NCBI GenBank assembly: GCA_041603235.1
Contig: JBFIES010000001.1
Span: 1-64,000, forward strand
Direction: 5' to 3'
Source: Panacagrimonas sp041603235
Lineage (GTDB): Bacteria > Pseudomonadota > Gammaproteobacteria > Nevskiales > Nevskiaceae
DNA length: 64,000 nt
Program-made: the position numbers and the translations under genes
The notes under the pieces: generated by a model
The model's database searches: none
What the model was told of the DNA's origin: nothing
Seen by the model: only the letters and a program-made list of their open reading frames with translations
Part shown: positions 17,382 through 26,229 of the stretch, one piece after another
Position numbering within the stretch: the stretch's first letter is position 1
How the letters are laid out: the number at the start of each line of letters is the position of its first letter

Positions 17382-17738
17382 TTACTTGAGCTTTTCCTTG
17401 ATGCGGGCGCTCTTGCCTGCACGATCGCGCAAGTAATACAGCTTGGCGCGAGCCACATCGCCGCGGCGCTTGACCGTGATTTCGGCGATGGAAGGACTGT
17501 AGACCTGGAACACGCGCTCCACGCCTTCGCCATGAGAGACCTTGCGCACCGTGAAGGCTGAGTTCAGGCCGCGATTGCGCTTGGCAATGACCACGCCCTC
17601 AAAAGCCTGCAGACGCTCGCGGTCGCCTTCCTTGACCTTGACCTGCACGATGACCGTATCGCCCGGGTTGAAAACCGGTACTTCCCGGTTCATCTGCTCG
17701 GCCTCGATGGAGGCAATGATCTTGTTGACGTTGCTCAT
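17382..17738 (-). CDS. rplS: 50S ribosomal protein L19
   Basis: This 118-residue protein is L19, located at the 30S-50S interface. Recognisable blocks are FNPGDTVIVQVKVKEGDRERLQ, FEGVVIAKRNRGLNSAFTVRK and the conserved C-terminal RAKLYYLRDRAGKSARIKEK region (each part seen in order). It is the last gene of the rpsP-rimM-trmD-rplS operon and starts five bases after trmD. Confidence 0.97.
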   Translation of the reverse strand: MSNVNKIIASIEAEQMNREVPVFNPGDTVIVQVKVKEGDRERLQAFEGVVIAKRNRGLNSAFTVRKVSHGEGVERVFQVYSPSIAEITVKRRGDVARAKLYYLRDRAGKSARIKEKLK

Positions 17739-17743
17739 GACGC

Positions 17744-18508
17744 TTATACCTTCTGATGTTCAGCAATTATTTCCGCGATAACTTCACGCAAGAGTTTTTC
17801 GCCCTGCGCGTCCAATTCCATATTGTCCAACAAATCCGGTCGGCGTAGCCAGGTGCGCCGCAATGCCTGCCTGAGTTGCCACCGCGCGATTTCCGCGTGA
17901 TTGCCGCCCATCAACACTTCGGGGACTACCTGATCCCGCCACTGCTCCGGTCGCGAGTAATGCGGGTGGTCGAGCAGACCGCTTTCCGAGGAAAACGAAT
18001 CCTGCTGTGCCGATTCCGCATGACCCAGTACCCCCGGCAGGAGCCTCGCGATGCCATCAATCAGGGCCATCGCCGCCAGCTCGCCGCCTGAAAGGACAAA
18101 GTCGCCCAGAGACAGCTCTACATCTACTTCTGAAGTCACGAGGCGCTCATCAATACCTTCGTAACGTCCACACAACACAATCAATGCCGGTTCCCGACTC
18201 AAGCGCTCGAACCAAGCCTGGCTCATGCGCTCGCCTTGAGGCGACATCATCACGACCTTGGCGTCGTTCCCGATTTCCGCCCGGGCGGATTCGATCGAAC
18301 GCGCCAGTGGTTCGGCTTGCATCACCATGCCGGGACCACCTGCGAAAGGCCTGTCATCCACCTTCCGCCACTTGTTCTGAGCGTGATCACGCGGGTTGAT
18401 CGAACTCAACGCCAGCGCACTCTGCTCGGCTGCTACGCGCGGCATTCCGTGCCGCGTTACCACTTCAATCATCTCGGGGAACAAGGTGATGACATTGATT
18501 TTCATCAT
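17744..18508 (-). CDS. trmD: tRNA (guanine-37-N1)-methyltransferase
   Basis: TrmD methylates G37 of tRNAs with a G at position 36, which prevents +1 frameshifting. The chosen start (ATG 18508, preceded by GGAG) gives 254 residues beginning MMKINVITLFPEM, the usual N-terminus. The knotted SPOUT cofactor site is seen in IVLCGRYEGIDERL, then DVELSLGDFVLSGGELAA. The upstream in-frame extension to 18568 overlaps rimM and is not conserved family sequence. Confidence 0.96.
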   Translation of the reverse strand: MMKINVITLFPEMIEVVTRHGMPRVAAEQSALALSSINPRDHAQNKWRKVDDRPFAGGPGMVMQAEPLARSIESARAEIGNDAKVVMMSPQGERMSQAWFERLSREPALIVLCGRYEGIDERLVTSEVDVELSLGDFVLSGGELAAMALIDGIARLLPGVLGHAESAQQDSFSSESGLLDHPHYSRPEQWRDQVVPEVLMGGNHAEIARWQLRQALRRTWLRRPDLLDNMELDAQGEKLLREVIAEIIAEHQKV

Positions 18509-18564
18509 CTGTGCTCCGAGGCCTACAACGTCTGTCTTGCAATACTGAGGCGAACAGGCTGACT

Positions 18565-19086
18565 TCAATAATCGGGTTGCCAGTCTGCGACGATCACGCC
18601 CTTTTCGATATCAACCGATTCAATGATCGGCCCCATCACAAAGGGGATCAGCCGCTGCGTCTTACCCTGCTTGACCACCAAAATGTCCTGAGCGCCGTTG
18701 CTGGTGAGTGAATCCACGCTTCCCAGTACAAGCGACTCCTTGTTTCTCACTTCCAGACCGACCAGATCAATCCAGTAGTGCTCGCCCTCTTCGGTCTCGG
18801 GCATCTGACTTCTATTGACCTGCACTTCTGAACCGATCAGCGATGCTGCTACATCACGGTCTTCGATCACCTGCCCGTCCGAGCCCAGCAAACGACAGAC
18901 CGGGATCGAACTCTGCATCTTGGCTTCCACCAACTTAGAGGCGAATTCCGAGCCCTGCTTGGTCACAATCCAGCACGACTCGTAATCCAGAAGGTTCTCG
19001 ATGGGTCGCGTATAGGACCGCAACTTCACCCAACCTCGAACCCCAAACACGCCGGCGACGCGACCGAGCGTCACGCGACGTTCCAT
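18565..19086 (-). CDS. rimM: Ribosome maturation factor RimM
   Basis: RimM binds S19 and helps 30S head maturation. The start at ATG 19086 gives 173 residues beginning MERRVTLGRVAGVFGVRGW, the family's normal opening. The N-terminal RimM domain is followed by a PRC-barrel with YWIDLVGLEV and the conserved end IPFVMGPIIESVDIEKG. It lies four bases after rpsP and 56 before trmD. Longer in-frame sequence upstream overlaps rpsP and is a shadow. Confidence 0.94.
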   Translation of the reverse strand: MERRVTLGRVAGVFGVRGWVKLRSYTRPIENLLDYESCWIVTKQGSEFASKLVEAKMQSSIPVCRLLGSDGQVIEDRDVAASLIGSEVQVNRSQMPETEEGEHYWIDLVGLEVRNKESLVLGSVDSLTSNGAQDILVVKQGKTQRLIPFVMGPIIESVDIEKGVIVADWQPDY

Positions 19087-19090
19087 CGTC

Positions 19091-19348
19091 TTAGGCCGCT
19101 GCGTTGGCCGTGGCGACGGTGGAAACCAGGTAAGCCACGCGATCAGAAACCTGCGCGCCCTTGCCCTGCCATTCCTTGACCTTTTCCACGTCAAGAACCA
19201 GCTTCTGCTCCTGGCCTCTGGCGCTGGGGTTGTAATAACCCAGTCGTTCGATGAAGCGACCGTCGCGCGCACTGCGTCGATCGGTGGCAACTACGTGATA
19301 AAACGGGCGTTTCTTGGCGCCGGAACGCGCCAGACGAATCTTGACCAT
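19091..19348 (-). CDS. rpsP: 30S ribosomal protein S16
   Basis: This 85-residue protein starts at ATG 19348 with MVKIRLARSGAKKRPFYHVV, the S16 signature, followed by DRRSARDGRFIERLGYYNP. S16 is needed for 30S assembly. It is the first gene of the operon. The usual ffh gene is not upstream; instead a divergent membrane protein gene follows after 321 bases. Confidence 0.97.
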   Translation of the reverse strand: MVKIRLARSGAKKRPFYHVVATDRRSARDGRFIERLGYYNPSARGQEQKLVLDVEKVKEWQGKGAQVSDRVAYLVSTVATANAAA

Positions 19349-19669
19349 GCTTGAAAATCTCGATAGTTCGGAGCCGGGCGGCCCGAAAGGGGCGCGTATT
19401 GTAGCGACTTGCCCGGATAATTCCAGCCTGAGTCGCACCTGTATCAAGGCGCGAAGCTGCTGATTACGACCGGATAATTCCGGCTCACCCCGTCCTGCGC
19501 CGCCGTGCAGGCGCTTGCGCTACTCAGCCGCGCTCCAATGGGCGCCGCGACCGGAGGTGAAATCGCCCTCGCAAGCCAGGATTCCGCGATGCATTGCGCC
19601 TCTCCGAAATGGAATCCCGCAGCCGTCGAATTACGTAAACCCCGGTCCAGCTTATGCGACCATTCTGCG
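19349..19669. other. Intergenic region between rpsP and the SpecificRecomb gene
   Basis: This 321-base divergent spacer should hold the rpsP promoter (minus) and that of the next gene (plus). On the minus strand TACAAT (19398-19403) is a possible -10 with only a poor -35. A 12-base direct repeat lies within it (separate entry). An open frame on the plus strand from 19505 is an upstream extension of the next gene and shows no family sequence. Nothing else was recognised. Confidence 0.5.
19413..19481. repeat. Two copies of CCGGATAATTCC
   Basis: The 12-mer occurs at 19413-19424 and 19470-19481, 57 bases apart. The second copy is followed by GG, making an inverted repeat CCGGA-TAAT-TCCGG. Placed upstream of rpsP and of the divergent gene, the copies could be operator sites, but no known regulator motif was recognised. 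Confidence 0.4.
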
Positions 19670-21850
19670 ATGAGCGACCCACAATCCCCAAACCCGTCCC
19701 CCGCTGCTTCCAAGGCCGAATCGAAAACAAAGCCAGAGTCCAAGCCCAGCACTGCTGGCGAGGTGGCCCGCCGCAAATTTTCGGAAGCCCTGCTGGATCT
19801 GGAGACGGCCCCAGCCGATCAACGCCTGAAATCCCTGGTCAAGGTGGTCAACGTGCTGCGTCCGTCGGACGCCCGACAGCTGGGCCAGACCATCCAGAAC
19901 CTGCGAGCGCTGACGCTGATGATCGAGGCCGAGGATGGCTATCGTCGTTCGCTGCGCGAGGCCATCCTGTGGCTGCTGGCGCACAAGCAACCGGTTCGCC
20001 TGCTCAGCGATTCCGGCATCCTGGCCAATGAGGGCTTTGTCTCTGGACTGTGGCGCCGGCTGACCCACCGTCTGCTGCCCGAAGAAAAGGATCCGGAACA
20101 GCTCAAGGATGTGCTCAACCTGCTGTTCTTCCGCAAGACGGATCACGAATGGCTGGTTGCGATCCCCAATGAGAACTGGGTCGCCTTCCTCGATGCGCTG
20201 GAATTTGATGCGGCGGAATCCGAGACCGCAGACCAGACCATGCATCTGCGCACGCTCGATGCCTTGCAGGTGATCTCCTATCGCATTGCCGCCATTGGCC
20301 TGGAGCCGGAGCTGGTGCGCAATCACCCCAGCATCGAGCGCTACGAGTCTCCCTTTCTTTCGCAAAGCGCTGAGTTGCGCCAATTCATTCACGAGCGCCG
20401 TGATGCCGCCGGAGAAAAGCGCGAGCCCGAAGGTGACGACAAGCATCTGCTGGTCCTGCTCGACCAATGCGATGAAGTCACCGATACGGTGCGCCGAAAA
20501 GTTGAAAAGAACGGCGCCAGTGTGAGCCTGACCGCGCTGCTGGTCCGGCTGGAACAGAACATCGAGCGCATGCGCGTGCTGCTGCGCCTGCTTGAACCGC
20601 GGCCGGCACACGAGCGCAATGTGGAACGGGTGCGCTTGTTCAATATTCTGGTGCATGCAGAAAACAAGAGGTTCAGTGTTCGCGAACACTGGTCCCAACA
20701 CCTGGAGTTGCTGTCACAGCGCATCACCAGCAATGCCGGTCGTGCGGGCGAGCAGTACATCACCAGCAACCGAAGCGAATATTTCTCGCTGTTCCGCTCT
20801 GCGGCTGGCGCCGGCCTGCTGGTTGCCATCATGGCAGCGGTCAAACTGTGGTTATCAAAGGAACACCACGCGCCCATCGTGGAGGCTTTCGAATACAGCC
20901 TGAACTACGTCATCGGCTTTGTGCTGATGTACATGTTCCACTTCACCCTGGCCACCAAACAGCCGGCCATGACGGCAAATCGCATCGCCCACAGTATGGA
21001 TACCGACACCAAGGGCAAGCGCTCATTGGGAGGGCTCGCAGACCTGATCGTGCGCACCATCCGCAGTCAGTTCATTGCCGTGGTCGGCAACATCAGCGTG
21101 GCGGTGCCGCTGTCGATCGTCATTGCCCTGGTCATCATTTCGCAGACCGGTGCGCCCAATATTGATGTGGTCAAGGCAGAGCACGTGCTCGAAGAGGCAG
21201 ACCCGCTGCGCCTACGCACCTGGTTGTGGGGCGCCCTGACCGGCGTCTGGTTGTTCGTATCCGGGTTGGTGTCGGGCTACTACGACAACAAGGCGGTGTA
21301 CTCGCGCATTCCGCAACGCATCAAGCAGCTGCGCTGGCTGAAAAAAGTCCTGGGCGTCAGGCGCAGCATCCGGGTCGCCGACTATCTTGAGCAGCACATG
21401 GGCGGTCTCGCGGGAAGCATCGTGTTCGGCCTGCTATTGGGGAGCACGGCGGCACTGGGCAAGATTCTGGGCCTGCCGCTCGACACCCTGCACGTCACAT
21501 TCGTCAGCGCCAACACCACGTTTGCGTGGATCGCCCTGAACCTGCAGCCCGGCCCTATTCTGGCCAGCTTGGTGGTTGGCGTGCTTGCCATCGGCACCAT
21601 GAACTTGCTGGTCAGCTTTGGCCTGGCCATGGTGGTGGCTCTCAAATCCCAGCAGATTGAATTCAGCGATAGCGGAGAGCTGCTGGGCATGCTCTGGCAT
21701 CGCATGCGTGCCCGGCCGCAGGACTTCTTCTGGCCGCCGGCAGACGCACCGCGAAAAGAAGAGGCCGATGACGGCGAAATGGACCGCGAGAAGAAGATCG
21801 CAAAAACCAACCATGCCAGTGAATCAGCAACCAAGACGAGCCTGCCCTAG
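19670..21850 (+). CDS. SpecificRecomb (Gcr-like) membrane protein
   Basis: This 726-residue protein matches the family named 'site-specific recombinase' after the gonococcal Gcr protein. It has no recombinase catalytic motif I can see. The N-terminal half (about 60-400) is soluble and helical. The C-terminal half has several membrane segments (for example around AGLLVAIMAAVKLWL, YVIGFVLMYMFHF, AVPLSIVIALVII and AIGTMNLLVSFGLAMVVAL), ending in a charged tail. The name is therefore probably misleading and the function unknown. ATG 19670 (MSDPQSPNP) was chosen because upstream codons are not family-like. Confidence 0.82.
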   Translation: MSDPQSPNPSPAASKAESKTKPESKPSTAGEVARRKFSEALLDLETAPADQRLKSLVKVVNVLRPSDARQLGQTIQNLRALTLMIEAEDGYRRSLREAILWLLAHKQPVRLLSDSGILANEGFVSGLWRRLTHRLLPEEKDPEQLKDVLNLLFFRKTDHEWLVAIPNENWVAFLDALEFDAAESETADQTMHLRTLDALQVISYRIAAIGLEPELVRNHPSIERYESPFLSQSAELRQFIHERRDAAGEKREPEGDDKHLLVLLDQCDEVTDTVRRKVEKNGASVSLTALLVRLEQNIERMRVLLRLLEPRPAHERNVERVRLFNILVHAENKRFSVREHWSQHLELLSQRITSNAGRAGEQYITSNRSEYFSLFRSAAGAGLLVAIMAAVKLWLSKEHHAPIVEAFEYSLNYVIGFVLMYMFHFTLATKQPAMTANRIAHSMDTDTKGKRSLGGLADLIVRTIRSQFIAVVGNISVAVPLSIVIALVIISQTGAPNIDVVKAEHVLEEADPLRLRTWLWGALTGVWLFVSGLVSGYYDNKAVYSRIPQRIKQLRWLKKVLGVRRSIRVADYLEQHMGGLAGSIVFGLLLGSTAALGKILGLPLDTLHVTFVSANTTFAWIALNLQPGPILASLVVGVLAIGTMNLLVSFGLAMVVALKSQQIEFSDSGELLGMLWHRMRARPQDFFWPPADAPRKEEADDGEMDREKKIAKTNHASESATKTSLP

Positions 21851-21877
21851 CCTGCTGGCCGCACCACACCACCACAC

Positions 21878-23164
21878 ATGAGAATCAGCGACAGAGAACG
21901 GCCCATCACGGTGGCCGTGGTCGGTGGCGGGCCTGCCGGCCTGATGGCTGCACAGAAGCTCTGTGACGCCGGACTCTCGGTTGACCTGTTCGAACAGAAG
22001 GGTTCGGTGGGTCGCAAGTTCCTGCTGGCAGGCAAAGGAGGCCTGAATCTGTCGCACAGCGAGGATCACGCTGCGTTCGTTTCGCGCTACCGCGACCGCG
22101 CCGAAATCGTTTCGCGTTGGCTTAAGGATTTCAGCGTGGTGGACCTTCGCGCATGGGCAGCCGGCCTTGGCGTTGAAACCATCATCGGCAGTTCGGGCCG
22201 GATTTTCCCGCGGGATCTGAAGGCAGCGCCGCTGCTGCGTGGCTGGGTCCGCCGCCTGCGAAGCCAGGGCGTGCGCTTTCACGTTGGACATTGCCTGAAA
22301 CAGTGGCGGCAAACGACCGACGGCGCATTCACATTGCAAATCGATCACTCTGCGGGATCCAAAGATGTGCGAACCGATTGCCTGATTCTGGCGCTGGGCG
22401 GCGGAAGCTGGCCGCAACTGGGCTCGGACGGAAAATGGGAGCAGTGGATTGCGCAGCAAGGGGTCGCTGTTGCGCCGCTGCAGGCGGCCAACTGCGGTTT
22501 TGAGATCAACTGGAGTTCGCACCTATCTGAGCGCTTCTCCGGAGCGGCAATCAAGCCGGTGTCCATGAGCTGGCGTGACAGACATGGTCAAACCCACCAG
22601 CAACGCGGCGAGTTCATCCTCACCGCTCACGGTGTGGAAGGCGGCCTCATTTACGCAGCATCTGCTGATCTTCGCGAACAGATCTCGATCGCCGGCCAGG
22701 CAGAGATCACGTTGGACCTGCTGCCCGAGCACGAAGTGGAGGCCATCAGCAATGTGTTGCACGCAGATCGTAAAGGCCGCTCCCTGTCTGAAGTGCTGCG
22801 CCGACAATTCCGGCTGGATGGCGCACGCGCAGCCCTGATTTTCGAGACCAGTGGCACCGGGTTGCGCAATGAGCCGGCGCGCCTCGCCGCGCATATCAAA
22901 GGCCTGCCGCTGGTACTGGAACGAACCCGCCCGCTGGTCGAAGCCATCAGTAGCGCTGGCGGGGTGTCGCTATCGGGTCTCAGTGACGGGCTGATGAGCA
23001 TCAGCAACCCCGGAATCTTCTTTGCGGGCGAAATGCTGGACTGGGAAGCGCCCACTGGTGGGTACCTGCTCACTGCCTGTCTGGCCAGCGGCGCGGTCGC
23101 TGCCGGTTCAGCTGTTTCATGGCTCAATGCCCGACCCGCTATGCTGGACGCACGGACTCAATAA
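21878..23164 (+). CDS. FAD-dependent oxidoreductase of the HI0933/BaiN-like family
   Basis: This 428-residue flavoprotein begins with a dinucleotide-binding motif VAVVGGGPAGLMAAQKL near residue 10. The family hallmarks follow: GSVGRKFLLAGKGGLNLSHS near 45, the LALGGGSWPQLGSDG block and the C-terminal FAEMLDWEAPTGGY-like FAD contact (FAGEMLDWEAPTGGYLLTAC). It belongs to the TIGR03862-type branch. The reaction is unknown. Its end overlaps in another frame the upstream part of the next open frame, whose real start is 20 bases after this stop. Confidence 0.85.
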   Translation: MRISDRERPITVAVVGGGPAGLMAAQKLCDAGLSVDLFEQKGSVGRKFLLAGKGGLNLSHSEDHAAFVSRYRDRAEIVSRWLKDFSVVDLRAWAAGLGVETIIGSSGRIFPRDLKAAPLLRGWVRRLRSQGVRFHVGHCLKQWRQTTDGAFTLQIDHSAGSKDVRTDCLILALGGGSWPQLGSDGKWEQWIAQQGVAVAPLQAANCGFEINWSSHLSERFSGAAIKPVSMSWRDRHGQTHQQRGEFILTAHGVEGGLIYAASADLREQISIAGQAEITLDLLPEHEVEAISNVLHADRKGRSLSEVLRRQFRLDGARAALIFETSGTGLRNEPARLAAHIKGLPLVLERTRPLVEAISSAGGVSLSGLSDGLMSISNPGIFFAGEMLDWEAPTGGYLLTACLASGAVAAGSAVSWLNARPAMLDARTQ

Positions 23165-23184
23165 CCACGACATCGCTGCCCATT

Positions 23185-24024
23185 ATGGATCTGCTCCAAT
23201 CTTCACTTGAAGCCTTGAATCAGCGCTTTTCCGTATTGACCCAGTTGCTGATCGAGCGCGTTCCGGACTTCCTGGGCGCGCTGCTGCTGGTCATCCTCGG
23301 GTGGTTGATTGCCAGGTTCGTACGCGGTGCGATACGCGGCCTGGGTCAGCGCTTCAACCGCGGCATGCAACGCGTGATGCGACCCGACCGGGCGCAGCGC
23401 CTGAGCATATCGCCCGCCATGCTGCGTCTTATCGGCACCGCGAGCTTCTGGATCATTCTGGCCATCTTCATCAGCTTTGCCACCGATATGGCCGGCATGG
23501 CCGGAGTGACCGAGTGGCTGCGCAGTGTGCTGGCCTATCTGCCGACCTTGATGTTCGGCGTGGCGATCATCGTGGCGGGCCATCTCATCAGCCTGCTGGT
23601 CCGCGACCTCTTGCTGGAAGGGCTGGCGAGTGCCCAGGTCGAGCAGCGCGAGCTTGTCGCGCGCCTTGCACAGGCCGGCACCTTTCTCACCGCCGTCATC
23701 ATCGGCATGCATCAGGTCGGGCTCAATGTCAGCTTTGTTACCCAGATCATCGCGGTTGCCCTGGGCGTGGTGCTGGTGGGCTTTTCGCTGGCCTTCGGAC
23801 TGGGCGCACGTGGGCTAGTGGCCAATCTCATTGGCACCCACTACCTGAGGCGGCAGTTCCAGGCTGGTGCGCGGGTACGCCTGGGAGAGGTACAGGGCGA
23901 AATTCTGGATATCACGCCAACTTCGGTCATCATCGAAACTGACGAGGGCCGGGCGCACGTTCCGTCCAGGCTGTTTGGCGAGCAGGTGTCAGTACTGGTC
24001 ACTCAGGAACGCGACGATGACTGA
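23185..24024 (+). CDS. Small MscS-family mechanosensitive channel
   Basis: This 279-residue protein from ATG 23185 (MDLLQSSLEAL) has about five hydrophobic segments and then a short beta-domain (GARVRLGEVQGEILDITPTSVIIETDEG), the MscS order. The pore-like helix is VVLVGFSLAFGLGARGLVANLIG. It probably releases solutes under hypoosmotic stress, in the inner membrane. The beta-domain is cut short relative to E. coli MscS, lacking the large vestibule end. The stop overlaps the start of the next gene (ATGACTGA), linking it to the MgtE-like genes. Confidence 0.85.
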   Translation: MDLLQSSLEALNQRFSVLTQLLIERVPDFLGALLLVILGWLIARFVRGAIRGLGQRFNRGMQRVMRPDRAQRLSISPAMLRLIGTASFWIILAIFISFATDMAGMAGVTEWLRSVLAYLPTLMFGVAIIVAGHLISLLVRDLLLEGLASAQVEQRELVARLAQAGTFLTAVIIGMHQVGLNVSFVTQIIAVALGVVLVGFSLAFGLGARGLVANLIGTHYLRRQFQAGARVRLGEVQGEILDITPTSVIIETDEGRAHVPSRLFGEQVSVLVTQERDDD

Positions 24025-24868
24025 GTCGCTGGAACTGGCAACCGAATTCTTGCTGCGCCAGCCCGAGGCCGCAGCGCGGGCGTTGGAAGAAACGCCTTCC
24101 GCCGAAGCCGCCCTGTTGCTCACGCAACTGACTGCACGGCAGGTCGCACCAGTGATCACGCACATGTCTCCCGGCGCGGCGGCGCGGCGTCTTTCAGCCA
24201 TGGAACCCGCCAAATCGGCGGCGATCCTGACGGAACTGGACGGCCGTGAGAGCGGCGCGATTCTGCGCATCTGTAATGCGGAAACGCGGCGCGCAATCCT
24301 GCGCAAGATGCCGATCCGACGGGTTCGTCACTTCAAACGCTCACTGGCCTACACCCTAGACACCGTTGGCGCATGGATCGACTACGACGTAGCCGCCCTG
24401 CCCGCCACCCAGACCGCTGGCGACGCGCTGGAACTGCTGCAACGCCGCGGCAACGCAAAAGACAGCCAGGTGTTCGCCCTGCGAAGCGGCCGCAGTTACG
24501 CCGGCATCGTTAGCATCAATGCCCTGCTTCAGGCCAATGCGGACACACCGCTCAACGACATTGCAGACCGCAGCGTGCGTGCGCTGTCTGACTCCGTGGA
24601 TGTGGACGACATCGGCAATCTAGATGACTGGGATCACTGCAACCTGCTGCCCGTGACCGGCCCGGATGGCAGCCTGCTCGGCGGATTGTCGCGCGCGGGT
24701 TTACGCCGCGCGCTGAGCACGGCATTTCCCGAACTCGCGCACGAAGAACCTGATTCCCTGATCGCGCATCTGTTCGTGGCTTACCTGCGCACGGGCTCTG
24801 AACTGATCCGCCTGCTGCTCGGCAACCCCACGCCTCCACCACCGCTGGAAGATGGCCATGAGCACTGA
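24017..24868 (+). CDS. Soluble MgtE-like protein (N domain plus CBS, no membrane part)
   Basis: This 283-residue protein starts at ATG 24017, overlapping the channel gene. Residues 1-115 resemble the MgtE N domain of short helical repeats (PAKSAAILTELDGRESGAILR). About 120-255 resembles a CBS pair (LPATQTAGDALELL, SYAGIVSINALL, LLPVTGPDGSLLGGLSRAGL). No transmembrane helices follow. It ends 17 bases inside the start of a complete mgtE, so it may be a regulatory partner of that transporter or a decayed duplicate kept as a sensor. This role is inference. Confidence 0.75.
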   Translation: MTESLELATEFLLRQPEAAARALEETPSAEAALLLTQLTARQVAPVITHMSPGAAARRLSAMEPAKSAAILTELDGRESGAILRICNAETRRAILRKMPIRRVRHFKRSLAYTLDTVGAWIDYDVAALPATQTAGDALELLQRRGNAKDSQVFALRSGRSYAGIVSINALLQANADTPLNDIADRSVRALSDSVDVDDIGNLDDWDHCNLLPVTGPDGSLLGGLSRAGLRRALSTAFPELAHEEPDSLIAHLFVAYLRTGSELIRLLLGNPTPPPPLEDGHEH

Positions 24869-26165
24869 GCTTTCAGCCGTCCTGCAGAAAATTAATCTTC
24901 GCTACCTCAGCGACAGCCCTGTCTCGGCCGCGCAAAGCCTTGAAGAGATGTCCGTGGCCACGGCGGCGGCGCAGTTGCGCGATCAACCGGCCACGAGCCT
25001 GATCAAGGTACTGCCTCGCCTGAGCACCGATCGCGCGGCCGACCTGCTGGGCGCCATGCCCGAGTCACTGTCGCGCGAGATTCTGGGCCTGCTGCTGCCA
25101 ACCGAAGCAGCTCGCATCCTCGGTGCGATGGAAGATGAGCAACGCGAGCAGACCCTGAACTCGCTCGGGCCCTCACTGGGGCCGCAGCTGCGCACCCTGA
25201 TGAGCTACCCGGAGGAAACAGCAGGTCGTTTGATGGACACGCGCTTGCTCAGCTTTCGCCCCGACATGACCGCCGCCACCGCGCTTGAACGGGTTCGCGG
25301 TTCGCGACGCCGATCGCTGAATACCTTGTTCCTGCTGGACAACGAAGGTCACCTGATTGGCCAGCTGCGCCTGCAGCAACTGGCGCTCGCGCAGCCCGAC
25401 ACGCGCTTGCGCGATCTGGCCAGGGGAGTTGTCGCGGCGGTGCATGCCACGGACCCGCGGGATGAAGTGGTCGAAATTGCCGAGAAGCACCAGCTCAGCG
25501 AGCTGCCGGTGGTGGATCTGGACGGCCGAATGATCGGCCTGATCGCGCAGGATCGTCTGGTTCAGGCCTTGCAGCAGGAAGCGGCGGCCGATATCGGCAC
25601 CATGGTTGGTGTCAGCCCGCAGGAACGCGCACTGTCCGCGCCATGGTTTGCGGTGAAGAAGCGCCTGCCCTGGCTGCAGATCAATCTGCTGACGGCTTTT
25701 CTCGCTGCGGCTGTGGTCGGCGTTTTCGAGTCCACCATCGCCCAGTTCACGGCCTTGGCGGTACTGTTACCGGTGGTCGCCGGGCAATCCGGTAACGCCG
25801 GGGCGCAGGCATTGGCGGTAACCATGCGGGGTCTGGCCCTGCGCGAAGTCACGACGCGGCAATGGCTGGTCGTGGCCATGAAAGAAGTCGGCGTCGGCCT
25901 GCTCAATGGCATCGCGGTGGCTGCGACTTGCGGGCTGGCTGTCTGGGTATGGAGCCAATCCATCGGCCTGGTGCTGGTGATTACCAGTTCCATGGTCCTG
26001 GCGATGATTGCAGCGGGCTTTGCGGGCGCCGCAGTGCCGATGGTGCTGACCCGACTGGGGCAGGATCCCGCGCAGTCGTCATCCATCATTCTGACCACGG
26101 TCACCGATATTGCGGGCTTTTCTGCCTTTCTGGGTATCGCCACCCTGCTGTCCGGTTTGCTCTGA
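24852..26165 (+). CDS. mgtE: Magnesium transporter MgtE
   Basis: MgtE is a Mg2+ channel or transporter gated by cytosolic Mg2+. It has 437 residues in the usual order: N domain (about 10-130), CBS pair (about 135-255) and five membrane helices from about 275. The conserved pore region is VVAGQSGNAGAQALAVTMRGLA, and the last helices end in TDIAGFSAFLGIATLL. The start at 24852 (MAMSTELS) overlaps the previous gene by 17 bases; ATG 24858 is an alternative. Confidence 0.92.
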   Translation: MAMSTELSAVLQKINLRYLSDSPVSAAQSLEEMSVATAAAQLRDQPATSLIKVLPRLSTDRAADLLGAMPESLSREILGLLLPTEAARILGAMEDEQREQTLNSLGPSLGPQLRTLMSYPEETAGRLMDTRLLSFRPDMTAATALERVRGSRRRSLNTLFLLDNEGHLIGQLRLQQLALAQPDTRLRDLARGVVAAVHATDPRDEVVEIAEKHQLSELPVVDLDGRMIGLIAQDRLVQALQQEAAADIGTMVGVSPQERALSAPWFAVKKRLPWLQINLLTAFLAAAVVGVFESTIAQFTALAVLLPVVAGQSGNAGAQALAVTMRGLALREVTTRQWLVVAMKEVGVGLLNGIAVAATCGLAVWVWSQSIGLVLVITSSMVLAMIAAGFAGAAVPMVLTRLGQDPAQSSSIILTTVTDIAGFSAFLGIATLLSGLL

Positions 26166-26229
26166 CCGAAGCATGCAGCGGCGATAAACTGCCCATCATT
26201 GCCACATCACTGAAACTGTCTGACGACGC

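Noticed and set aside
19652..20701. 349-codon minus-strand frame
   Set aside because: Antisense to the SpecificRecomb gene; composition is that of a reversed Leu/Gln-rich coding strand.
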